This document shows positions 7,267-13,742 of a stretch of DNA of 14,367 nt, piece after piece (the first letter of the stretch is position 1; each line of letters begins with the position of its first letter). Made by a program: the position numbers and the translations under genes. The stretch is from positions 1 to 14,367 of the forward strand of contig JAGABK010000146.1 of assembly GCA_017614625.1 (NCBI GenBank), given 5' to 3'. The notes below the pieces were generated by a model, which did no database searches, was not told where the DNA came from, and worked only from the letters and a program-made list of their open reading frames with translations. The stretch comes from Spirochaetales bacterium. GTDB taxonomy: Bacteria > Spirochaetota > Spirochaetia > Sphaerochaetales > Sphaerochaetaceae.

Positions 7267-8193
7267 TCAGAATGCTGCTACAACAGCTGCCGTGGTTGCG
7301 GCGACAGCGTCAGCCTCTCCGGCCAACACAGCCGATGCACCTGCAGCCAGTGCCTCTGCGGCACCGATGCTGAAGTACTTCTGACCGAAGTTCAGCTCGC
7401 CTGCCACCGGTGTGAGGTAGACTGATACGAACTTGAGAAGTTCTGCTGCGAGAGCATCAGCACCTGCGCCCTTTGACACTGCAATGGCTGAATATTCAAC
7501 AATGTACTTCGGATCTCCGGTGATGGACGGGAACGGAATGGTGGCATCTGCATCCGGGCCGAGGTAGAAACCTGCCTCACCGGAAGCTGCGATGTAACCC
7601 TTCTGGACCCATCTGTCAACCATGGCGGGAACCTCGGAAACGACGCTGGCAACGATTCTCTTGTTGGTCACGTCTTCCTTGACTCCGGCGAAGAAGCCCG
7701 TAAGAGCCATCTTCATGAACCATGCCGCATCCGCTTCATCCATGACAATCGGAGTGTATCCCTTGAACTTCAACTGCTGGCAGGCCTTCTCGAAGTCCTT
7801 CCAGGTCTTGATTCCCTCGGGGTCGACACCCGCTGCCGCGAGAACGGAAGCATTGATTCCGAGTCCCGCTGCGGACATTGAATACGGATAAGCATAGATG
7901 CCTTCACCATCCGAAACATAAGGCAGGAGCTCCGCGTTGATCTTTGCCGGAAGGATGGCGCTCAGGTCGAGCAGCTGGTCCTTGTTGGCGATCGGTGAGA
8001 AGTCCGTAACCTCGTACAAATCGAATTCGGGTCCGTCGAAGAGAATTCTGAAGCCGGTCTGACGCATGAAGTCCTTTGCGAGCTCTGCGTCTGATGATCT
8101 CATCACGGCTGAAACCTTGGATTCTGTGACCGACTGTGCGAACACAAGAGTACAGCTCAGCAGAATGATGAGTACTAATGCTAATTTCTTCAT
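7267..8193 (-). CDS. Short family-1 extracellular solute-binding protein with Ala-rich tail
   Basis: This is a 308-residue protein with a signal peptide (cleavage probably after LVFA, residue 19). The middle resembles family-1 sugar-type binding proteins: DQLLDLSAILP (72-82), GIYAYPYSMSAAGLGIN (98-114), VDPEGIKTWKDFEKACQQLK (123-142) and GYTPIV (145-150). Typical members are about 400 residues or more and carry a lipobox; this one is shorter, has a compressed N-terminal lobe and no lipobox cysteine. Residues 277-308 form an Ala/Val-rich tail that looks unlike the family. GGAGGG lies about 10 bases before the ATG. No permease or ATPase for a sugar ABC system is in the window, so the partner, if any, is elsewhere or is the block's own permease. 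A hairpin separates it from the dipeptidase gene, so its expression may differ from the genes before it. Confidence 0.75.
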   Translation of the reverse strand: MKKLALVLIILLSCTLVFAQSVTESKVSAVMRSSDAELAKDFMRQTGFRILFDGPEFDLYEVTDFSPIANKDQLLDLSAILPAKINAELLPYVSDGEGIYAYPYSMSAAGLGINASVLAAAGVDPEGIKTWKDFEKACQQLKFKGYTPIVMDEADAAWFMKMALTGFFAGVKEDVTNKRIVASVVSEVPAMVDRWVQKGYIAASGEAGFYLGPDADATIPFPSITGDPKYIVEYSAIAVSKGAGADALAAELLKFVSVYLTPVAGELNFGQKYFSIGAAEALAAGASAVLAGEADAVAATTAAVVAAF

Positions 8194-8223
8194 TGGCTAA
8201 CCCTCCAAATCTTAATCTGTCAT

Positions 8224-8249
8224 AAAAGGGGCTGCTTCAGGGCAGTCCC
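8224..8249 (-). terminator. Hairpin with short T run between dipeptidase and solute-binding protein genes
   Basis: On the minus strand GGGACTGC pairs with GCAGCCC (one bulged A) around a 6-base loop, then CTTTT. It starts 9 bases after the dipeptidase stop. The T run is short, so it may be a partial terminator or an mRNA 3'-end stabiliser. Confidence 0.5.
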
Positions 8250-8258
8250 TCCCCAAGG

Positions 8259-9902
8259 TCAAATATTTGGAACGGTGAACGGGCTGGTCTCGAGATCTCT
8301 CATCGGAGCGGAGCTCATGATGCTGCTCCACCACTGCGACTGTCTCGGTGTGTTGAAGTTGATTCTGCCCCACATGAAGACCTTGAGCAGATAATCACCG
8401 AACTCGAGCCATCTCTCGTGCCAGTCAACAGCATTGTAGTATGCATAGTCGGAAATCATCTTCAGAGCTGCTTCCTCGTTGCCCTCGCGGATCATCTTGG
8501 CTGCAACTTCCTGGAGAGCTGCGACTGTCTCGTACTGACCGTCCATCTTCTCCTGGCGGTTTGCATGGAGCAGCTTGATACCATACTGATAGTTGATCTC
8601 ACAGATCTGCTGTACATAGGAGTTCGTCCACCATCCGGAGTCTCTGCGGAATGTGTCATATCTGCTTCCGGTGTAGTAGAACTCAGGAAGCTTTTCCATT
8701 GCCGGCCAGAGCGGTGTCAGGTAAGTCGTGTCTGCTCCGCCATAACCGAACCAGCTGACTCCTCTGATTGCTTCAGGCAGATAAGCCTTGACTTCGCCGA
8801 TATGGACATAGCAGCTCTGCGGGACGCCGATGGAGCGCTGCTTGGTGTGAGCGTTCGGGTTGCCCCAGGGACCTGCATCGGGATACAGGGACTTGTCGTA
8901 CGGAGTTCCCTGATAGTAGTCGCCCTTGATCTCGAAGATGTCCTGGACGGACAGGAGCTTGTCGGGCTTGACATACAGCGGAAGCTCTGTGCAGGCGTTT
9001 GCTGTGGGCTCGAACTGATCAGCCATTGAGGGAGCTGCGAGGCTCAGACCTCTCCAGACACGGAGGTTGGATCCGGACGGGCAGAAGATGTTGGCAGGTG
9101 AGAAGCCGGCGAGATCGTCGCCTTCCTTCCACAGGCCGTTGTCGATTGCGAACTGGACCATGGTCTCCGACCAGTAGTAGTTCTTGTGCTCGGTATCGGT
9201 GAAATCGATGTAGTTGATTCTTGCGCTGTTGGCGGCAATGAAGAAGCAGTCATCCGGAATGCGGACGGCACACCACATGGCCTTACCATAAGCCTCGAAG
9301 ACCCATACTTCGTTTCCATCACAGATGTCGATCGTCTCACAGGGGTCGCGCCAGCCGTAGGTGTCGCAGAGATATCCCATGACCTCGATGGCTTCACGAG
9401 CGGTGGAAGCTCTCTCAAGAGCAATGTCCTGAGCGTTCCAGCAGTCGATCCAACCCTTGTTGTCTGCGAACAGTGCGTTGTAGGCGGCAAGACCGGCTTC
9501 CGATCTTCTGTTCAGGCTGTTTGTTGCCTCACCCATTGCAACACCGACTTCGTTCATGAACGAATAGCGGCAGTGGAAGTAAGCATAGGTGTGTCCTGTG
9601 TAGGGATCCTCACCCATCTTGATTCCTTTGCCGTAATCGGGGTTCTCCCACGGATCGATGAAGTCACCGTAGTTGTGGCTGTCGAGAACGAGGTCTCTTG
9701 CCTCACCCTCTTCCCAGTCCTTTGCCGGGATGATCCAGAGCCTGAAGTCTGCGGAACCGGAGTCATCGTTGTGGGTGATGATCGTGGAACCGTTGACTGT
9801 TGCGTCTTTTCCTACTGCGACGATTGTACATGCAAAGACATGCATTGCAGGTACGGCGATGAGCAGCAGACAAGCGAGAATAAGTGTAATTCCTCTCTTC
9901 AT
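8259..9902 (-). CDS. Secreted C69-family (U34) dipeptidase
   Basis: This is a 547-residue Ntn-hydrolase of peptidase family C69. In this family an N-terminal Cys of the mature enzyme is the nucleophile. Here a hydrophobic export signal (1-24, ending HVFA) leads straight into CTIVAVGKDATVNGSTI, so Cys25 would be exposed by signal cleavage itself. THNDDSG (38-44) follows. Further family-like segments are MNEVGVAMGEATN (about 114-126), YGWRDPCETIDICDGNEVWVFE and FFIAANSARI. The usual activity is hydrolysis of dipeptides; the exact substrate cannot be read here. HVFAC could also be read as a loose lipobox. The AAAGGAGCG ribosome binding site supports the ATG at 9902. It lies 60 bases after the M14 enzyme gene in the same orientation, which suggests sequential peptide breakdown outside the inner membrane. 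Confidence 0.88.
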   Translation of the reverse strand: MKRGITLILACLLLIAVPAMHVFACTIVAVGKDATVNGSTIITHNDDSGSADFRLWIIPAKDWEEGEARDLVLDSHNYGDFIDPWENPDYGKGIKMGEDPYTGHTYAYFHCRYSFMNEVGVAMGEATNSLNRRSEAGLAAYNALFADNKGWIDCWNAQDIALERASTAREAIEVMGYLCDTYGWRDPCETIDICDGNEVWVFEAYGKAMWCAVRIPDDCFFIAANSARINYIDFTDTEHKNYYWSETMVQFAIDNGLWKEGDDLAGFSPANIFCPSGSNLRVWRGLSLAAPSMADQFEPTANACTELPLYVKPDKLLSVQDIFEIKGDYYQGTPYDKSLYPDAGPWGNPNAHTKQRSIGVPQSCYVHIGEVKAYLPEAIRGVSWFGYGGADTTYLTPLWPAMEKLPEFYYTGSRYDTFRRDSGWWTNSYVQQICEINYQYGIKLLHANRQEKMDGQYETVAALQEVAAKMIREGNEEAALKMISDYAYYNAVDWHERWLEFGDYLLKVFMWGRINFNTPRQSQWWSSIMSSAPMRDLETSPFTVPNI

Positions 9903-9924
9903 AAATCGCTCCTTTTTTTTTATA

Positions 9925-9943
9925 AAACCTCCCCCTGAGGTTT
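9925..9943 (-). repeat. Inverted repeat between the M14 and C69 genes
   Basis: AAACCTC and GAGGTTT form perfect 7-bp arms around a 5-base loop, 19 bases after the M14 stop. On the minus strand it is followed by TATAAAAAA rather than a T run. It could be an RNA processing or stabilising hairpin. Confidence 0.5.
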
Positions 9944-9962
9944 CAGATTACCAATAATACCA

Positions 9963-11213
9963 TCACTGCTTGAAAGCAGCCTCGAGATCCTGATAGGTCC
10001 TGTCATAAGCGGCAGGCTTGTGGTAGACGACCTGGACCTTGCTTGCGTTCTCCGGTGCATCCGGGTCATGCAGGTAGTATCCGAGTCCGTTGGCCTGGAT
10101 GTCCTCGAACAGAGGCCACTCGACTTCCACGACGATGTCAGGATAGAAGTACGATGTCCATGCGATCGCTTCGGCGGCACCGCTGAGGTGTCTTCCGACA
10201 CGGTACCACATGGGCTGTCCTTCCTCGATGTCATACGGGACATAGGTCAGACCCTTCTCCGCCGCCTTTGCAAGGAACTCGTCCTTTCCTTCAAGCATGA
10301 ACTCCTCGGTGATCGGGCCGGTGATTCTGTCGATGAACGGCTCCGGAGTCTCCATGAGGAACGGCAGCGCCTGGCTGTAGTCGCCCCACTCTCTGTGGCT
10401 CAGACCGCGCAGGCTCTTCGGAGAAGCCTCGAACTTCATGTTGAAGTACTCGCTCAGCGACATTGCAGCATATCCGGCGATGGACAGCGACTTGTCGGGC
10501 GCGACATATGTTCCGACGACAGGATACATGATGGATGCCTCATGGATATCGATTGCGATATCGATCTTCTCCTTTCTGAGGAGCTCCATGATTGCATAGG
10601 AAGCCATCTCGGTCGGAGTACCGTCGGCACGTCCGGGATAGGTTCTGTTCATGTTCCTGATATCCTGGTAGGCGAGGTTCTGCCCGGAAGGATAGTGGAC
10701 ATATGTGAACGGATCGGGCCACTGATCGAGCGGGTTGGACTCTCTGGCGCCGATTCTGTACTTCTGCTCGCCCCACTCGGTCTTGACCGTGACGAACTTC
10801 GGATAGGCACCGCCGGTGGATCCCATGGTGGATCCGCTGTAGTTGCCCTGCGGCATGATGAATACCTTGCCGCACTCGACATGGATGTTCTCGAGCATGA
10901 CGTAGCAGGTGATGCTGGAAGCAGGCTCATACGGGTGTACGTTGCCCATGATGAACACGCTTCCGCCCTCGACACCTGAGTCGAACACGTAGATGGGTGT
11001 GTCGAACCAGCTGTTCTTCAGTTCGGGAAGATAATCGCTGAGCCACTTGACCTCGGTCAGCTCATCGGAGGCGACGAAGACCTCCTTGAAATGACGCAGT
11101 TCCCAGAATTCCTTTCCTCCGAAGAAGGCGATGATCGCCACGCAGACGAGGATGATGATCTTTACTTTTTTCGAAGCAAGGATCGGAGCTTTTTCTTTCT
11201 TTTCGTTAGCCAT
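9963..11213 (-). CDS. Membrane-anchored M14-type zinc enzyme, AstE/aspartoacylase-like
   Basis: This is a 416-residue protein with a lysine-rich N-terminus and one membrane segment (about 17-33), probably an uncleaved anchor with the catalytic domain outside. The catalytic signature of the succinylglutamate desuccinylase/aspartoacylase branch of M14 is intact: zinc ligands His93 and Glu96 in GNVHPYEP, substrate-binding Asn-Arg in MNRTYPG (188-194), third zinc ligand His224 in DIHEA, and a probable catalytic Glu288 in LMETPEP. Known members remove acyl groups from N-acyl amino acids or act as carboxypeptidases, including some that cut gamma-D-glutamyl bonds. The substrate here is not evident. 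It starts 17 bases after the small membrane protein's stop, behind a GGGGGAGAG ribosome binding site. Its position between a transporter and a secreted dipeptidase suggests it processes a peptide or acyl-amino acid before uptake. Confidence 0.85.
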   Translation of the reverse strand: MANEKKEKAPILASKKVKIIILVCVAIIAFFGGKEFWELRHFKEVFVASDELTEVKWLSDYLPELKNSWFDTPIYVFDSGVEGGSVFIMGNVHPYEPASSITCYVMLENIHVECGKVFIMPQGNYSGSTMGSTGGAYPKFVTVKTEWGEQKYRIGARESNPLDQWPDPFTYVHYPSGQNLAYQDIRNMNRTYPGRADGTPTEMASYAIMELLRKEKIDIAIDIHEASIMYPVVGTYVAPDKSLSIAGYAAMSLSEYFNMKFEASPKSLRGLSHREWGDYSQALPFLMETPEPFIDRITGPITEEFMLEGKDEFLAKAAEKGLTYVPYDIEEGQPMWYRVGRHLSGAAEAIAWTSYFYPDIVVEVEWPLFEDIQANGLGYYLHDPDAPENASKVQVVYHKPAAYDRTYQDLEAAFKQ

Positions 11214-11230
11214 TTTCTCTCCCCCTCACT

Positions 11231-11407
11231 TCATTTGACGAACAGTACGCGCAATACGAAAGGAATCACGCAGTACGCATAGACGATATCGTAGACAAGA
11301 TTCGTTCTCTTCTCTCTCTTGAAGAAATTCTTGATGAAGAAGAAAGCAATGATTGCCGCGATGACGAAATACAGATAATGGATAACTGTCTGCCAGAATA
11401 CGAGCAT
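11231..11407 (-). CDS. 58-residue membrane protein between permease and M14 genes
   Basis: This short frame is easily missed. ATG at 11407 follows a near-ideal ribosome binding site, AAGGAGGT, and the frame ends with TGA at 11233-11231. It starts 12 bases after the permease stop and ends 17 bases before the M14 start. The protein has a first hydrophobic segment (about 8-25, with YLYFVIAAIIAFFFI), a basic loop (KNFFKREKR, 26-34), and a second more polar hydrophobic stretch (about 38-57, ending VLRVLFVK). I do not recognise it. A small membrane subunit of the DctM-like permease, standing in for the missing DctQ, is a reasonable guess; classical DctQ is longer with four segments, so homology is not claimed. 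Confidence 0.8.
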   Translation of the reverse strand: MLVFWQTVIHYLYFVIAAIIAFFFIKNFFKREKRTNLVYDIVYAYCVIPFVLRVLFVK

Positions 11408-11419
11408 TTCCCTACCTCC

Positions 11420-12727
11420 TTACTTCAAGAACTTGAACCATGCCGGATGTATGAACATGACCAGCGCTATGGCACCGAGCACAAGACACGGAATCGCGAC
11501 CTGCTTCAGGAAGCTCATGTAGGAGCCCTTGTAGCCGACGGTCTCGCATGTGAGACGTCCAGTGATCCTCGAAGGCGGCAGGCAGTCGCCGATCGGGAAC
11601 ATGAGGCTCAGAGCGGCACAGGCGATCGTGGTGTCGAATCCCATGGTGTTGTACATGAACACCAGCGGGGCGCCGATGATGATGGCCGAACCGTAGCTGA
11701 GAGATCCCTGTGCGAATGCGGCGAAGAACAGGACGAAGACGAAGATCAGGATCATCGGCATCGTGATGAACGTGACACCGATAAGTCCCTTGACACCGAT
11801 CTGTGTCATCGACTCCTGCAGGACACCTACGCTGAGAACTGTGGCGACCAGCGGGAAGACCTGCTCCATGGTGTCGTTGATGACCTTGAAGTACTCCTTG
11901 AAGGTCCTCTTGACCGGGTTGCAGATGATGACCACGACGGTTCCGATGAGGAATGTGAGCGGAAGACCGATCACAGGAACATCGAATGCCGCGTAGAGGG
12001 TCAGCAGGATCAGTCCGATGACGACCACGAGCGGAAGCAGGATGCGGATGATGTTCATCTTCTCGGGAGCCTCAGGCAGCTCTGCAAGGATCTGCTCCTT
12101 GGGAGCGCGCTTGGAACCCCAGCCGAGGAAGATGATCGTGAAGATGCCGACGATCGCGATAGGCACGCTCAGGAGCCATGTGAATCCGACGTACGGCATG
12201 TTGCACTGGGCGGTGATGATCATGGTCCAGAGGTTGATCGGAGGACATGCGGCCGACAGGATGGCGAAGATGAAGACGAATGCGGCCGTCTTCTTCTCCG
12301 AGACTCCCATGTAGCGCACGACCGTCGCGACCAGTCCGCCCATGACGAAGACCGAGATGCTTCCTGCACCGGTCAGAGCTCCGGGAATCAGCATGAAGAT
12401 GGCCATGAAGGTCAGCAGGATCCACTTGTTGTTGAATGTTCCTACGAGCTTTCTGGTGACCGCCGTCATTGCTCCGGAGTATGAATACATGTTGACGAAG
12501 ATGGATGCACAGATGAAGGAGATCGCCAGGTCTAGGTTTATGAACAAGCCTTCGACCAGGATCCTCACCGGGAAATCCATTCCGTCAATCAAGAAGAAAC
12601 CTACGAGTGCGCCCACGACACCTGTTATCGCCATCGAGATCTCAGGCGATTTCAGCTTCATGCTGCAGATGACGAAGACGGCAACCATAATTACGAACAG
12701 AATCGTCGTGATTAGATAAGTTGACAT
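11420..12727 (-). CDS. TRAP DctM-like permease of the ion-transporter superfamily
   Basis: This is a 435-residue protein with about eleven or twelve membrane segments, close in length to DctM, the large subunit of TRAP transporters. It has two similar halves. The first carries PGALTGAGSISVFVMGG (115-131) and CPPIN (161-165); the second carries GSLSYGSAIIIGAP (341-354) and DCLPPSR (381-387). Such paired Gly-Ser hairpins and Pro-Pro breaks are typical of the ion-transporter superfamily that includes DctM. These carriers use sodium or proton gradients to move organic anions or amino acids. No DctP or DctQ gene is nearby; the partners appear to be a DUF6305-like secreted protein upstream and a 58-residue membrane protein downstream. 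The start at 12727 follows AAAGGA. Substrate is unknown; a product of the peptidases in the same operon is likely by context. Confidence 0.8.
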   Translation of the reverse strand: MSTYLITTILFVIMVAVFVICSMKLKSPEISMAITGVVGALVGFFLIDGMDFPVRILVEGLFINLDLAISFICASIFVNMYSYSGAMTAVTRKLVGTFNNKWILLTFMAIFMLIPGALTGAGSISVFVMGGLVATVVRYMGVSEKKTAAFVFIFAILSAACPPINLWTMIITAQCNMPYVGFTWLLSVPIAIVGIFTIIFLGWGSKRAPKEQILAELPEAPEKMNIIRILLPLVVVIGLILLTLYAAFDVPVIGLPLTFLIGTVVVIICNPVKRTFKEYFKVINDTMEQVFPLVATVLSVGVLQESMTQIGVKGLIGVTFITMPMILIFVFVLFFAAFAQGSLSYGSAIIIGAPLVFMYNTMGFDTTIACAALSLMFPIGDCLPPSRITGRLTCETVGYKGSYMSFLKQVAIPCLVLGAIALVMFIHPAWFKFLK

Positions 12728-12780
12728 GTTTTTCCTTTATTAATCAATAATAGTCTTTTCTCTCTTTCCGGCCTTCAGGC

Positions 12781-13380
12781 TCATTTGGGAAGCATCTGCT
12801 TGAAGATGTTCATGAGATCCATCGGAGCCTTGCTGTAAACCGTGAGCGGGATGTTGTACTTGGCCTTGATCTCATCGAACCTGCCGTCGCTGTTACCACC
12901 CTTGATTACAACAATCCATTCAGCGTTCGGGCAGATGAGGTCGATACATCTCTCGTTCGGGTTCGTCTTGATCGTGGATCTCTTGTCCTGCTCCATGAGG
13001 AGGGCGATTATCGGGAGATTGATCTCCTTGCAGTGCGCGACCATTCTCTGGAGTCTCTCGATCTCGTCGTCGATCGTGATTCCGGAAGCTCCGAGACCCT
13101 TGTCGGTCGAACCGATGACTACGAGCAGACATCCGTACTTTCCGGCGGGAATGTCCTTGGGCTCGGGCTCGGACAGATAGAAGAATTCCGTGTCAAGGGT
13201 GAATCCGGAGTCGCTGACAATCTGACGTGTCAGCTTTCCGCCGGGTCCCTGACCGGCATTGGTGATAAGCATCGGAAGCTTGTAGGTCTTGACCGGATCT
13301 CCCGAAATGACTGCGAACAGCTGCGAGGTGAGCAGACCCACGAGCAACAGTCCTAAGACCAGAAATAGTTTTTTACGCAT
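12781..13380 (-). CDS. Secreted DUF6305-like protein, first gene of the transporter/peptidase operon
   Basis: This is a 199-residue protein with a signal peptide (MRKK, hydrophobic core, cleavage near residue 23 after QLFA). The mature part looks like an alternating alpha/beta fold: KLPMLITNAGQGPGGKL (34-50), GCLLVVIGSTDKGLGASG (83-100), then INLPIIALLME (120-130) and WIVVIKGGNSDGRF (155-168). The LPMLITNAGQ opening recalls the DUF6305 family from memory; I cannot confirm it here. The glycine-rich loops at the strand ends look like a ligand pocket. The start at 13380 is preferred to an in-frame ATG 42 bases upstream because GGGGG lies 7 bases before it and the signal peptide starts there; the longer form would also begin upstream of the predicted transcription start. 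As first gene before a permease lacking DctP, it may be the periplasmic binding component. Confidence 0.75.
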   Translation of the reverse strand: MRKKLFLVLGLLLVGLLTSQLFAVISGDPVKTYKLPMLITNAGQGPGGKLTRQIVSDSGFTLDTEFFYLSEPEPKDIPAGKYGCLLVVIGSTDKGLGASGITIDDEIERLQRMVAHCKEINLPIIALLMEQDKRSTIKTNPNERCIDLICPNAEWIVVIKGGNSDGRFDEIKAKYNIPLTVYSKAPMDLMNIFKQMLPK

Positions 13381-13401
13381 ATAAAACCCCCTTTTTCGAT
13401 T

Positions 13402-13429
13402 TTTATATTGCAATAAAAACAAGTTTCAA
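13402..13429 (-). promoter_or_regulatory. Sigma-70 type promoter of the DUF6305-permease-peptidase operon
   Basis: On the minus strand TTGAAA (13429-13424) is followed after 16 bases by TATAAA (13407-13402). Start of transcription would be near 13395, leaving about 15 bases before the ATG at 13380, including the GGGGG ribosome binding site at 13387-13391. Confidence 0.7.
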
Positions 13430-13448
13430 TTCATACCCACCTTAAAGT

Positions 13449-13461
13449 AAAACACGGTTTT
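13449..13461. repeat. Inverted repeat upstream of the operon promoter
   Basis: AAAAC-acg-GTTTT has perfect 5-bp arms. Its centre lies about 60 bases upstream of the predicted transcription start of the minus-strand operon, a usual place for an activator site. The arms are short, so chance is possible in AT-rich DNA. Confidence 0.35.
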
Positions 13462-13482
13462 GCTGTATTTTCAACCCTAAAA

Positions 13483-13551
13483 AAACCGCAATATAGGTAT
13501 ATAGGATTGAGGTTTTTACTAAAAACCGCCCTTTTTTCTACCGCAAACCGC
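13483..13551. repeat. Three copies of AAACCGC
   Basis: The 7-mer AAACCGC occurs at 13483-13489, 13523-13529 and 13545-13551, all in the same direction. Spacings are 40 and 22 bases, close to whole helical turns, so a protein could bind all three on one face. The middle copy overlaps the inverted repeat at 13511-13527. Confidence 0.45.
13511..13527. repeat. Perfect 17-bp inverted repeat, possible operator
   Basis: GGTTTTT-act-AAAAACC has perfect 7-bp arms around 3 bases. Size and symmetry fit the binding site of a dimeric regulator. It is not followed by a T run on the plus strand directly, although CTTTTTT occurs 3 bases further on. Confidence 0.5.
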
Positions 13552-13563
13552 GATTTCTGTCAA

Positions 13564-13577
13564 TGCATAAAAATGCA
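13564..13577. repeat. Inverted repeat TGCAT-aaaa-ATGCA
   Basis: Perfect 5-bp arms surround four A residues, in the middle of the divergent region. It may be an operator half-site pair or chance. Confidence 0.35.
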
Positions 13578-13645
13578 ATAACCGACGATGAATATCGAAT
13601 ATTTATGATAATCTGTCCTTATGACGCTTCCGCAGGCCGCATCAG

Positions 13646-13657
13646 ACGGAATTCCGT
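13646..13657. repeat. Perfect 12-bp palindrome ACGGAATTCCGT
   Basis: The sequence is identical on both strands without a spacer. It lies 86 bases before the lplA start, upstream of its -35 region. Confidence 0.45.
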
Positions 13658-13701
13658 AATGGGGAGGTTTGCAATTTCATGCATTTAACCGGTGCGGACG
13701 G

Positions 13702-13729
13702 ACATGGAGACACGGGCGCGGTTCCATGT
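13702..13729. repeat. Inverted repeat spanning the lplA promoter
   Basis: ACATGGA (13702-13708) and TCCATGT (13723-13729) are perfect 7-bp arms around 14 bases. The left arm covers part of the probable -35 (GAGACA, 13707-13712) and the right arm abuts the -10 at 13731, so a bound dimer would block the promoter. Confidence 0.5.
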
Positions 13730-13730
13730 G

Positions 13731-13736
13731 TATAAT
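13731..13736 (+). promoter_or_regulatory. -10 box of lplA, only 6 bases before the start codon
   Basis: A perfect TATAAT ends at 13736 and the ATG begins at 13743. With a usual 6-7 base gap, transcription would begin at or next to the A of the ATG. GAGACA at 13707-13712 is a 4-of-6 match to a -35 at 18 bases spacing. Confidence 0.55.
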
Positions 13737-13742
13737 GAGGAT

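Larger units (their letters stand above)
13381..13742. other. Divergent intergenic control region, AT-rich
   Basis: These 362 bases separate the minus-strand transporter/peptidase operon from lplA and hold no convincing gene. They are much richer in A and T than the surrounding genes, at least from 13381 to about 13620. They contain a promoter for each side, five inverted repeats and three AAACCGC copies, listed separately. A plus-strand frame of 18 codons (13679-13735) follows GGGGAGG and ends inside the lplA -10 box; it may be chance. Confidence 0.7.

Noticed and set aside
9925..9943. The M14-C69 hairpin as a terminator
   Set aside because: No T run follows on the minus strand and the dipeptidase appears to belong to the same operon, so it is listed only as a repeat.
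10020..10979. A 319-codon plus-strand frame opposite the M14 gene
   Set aside because: The minus strand carries an intact catalytic signature. This frame shows no recognisable motif and is an antisense shadow.
11378..12484. A 368-codon plus-strand frame opposite the permease
   Set aside because: Its Asp/Glu/His/Arg-rich composition is the expected mirror of hydrophobic codons, it has no ribosome binding site or domain, and it covers the well-supported permease.
12781..13422. A 14-residue longer start for the DUF6305-like protein
   Set aside because: The extension would put a basic stretch before the signal peptide, lacks a good ribosome binding site, and begins upstream of the predicted transcription start near 13395.
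13440..13620. CRISPR-like array from the AAACCGC copies
   Set aside because: The repeat unit is only 7 bases and spacings are unequal, so it does not fit repeat-spacer structure.
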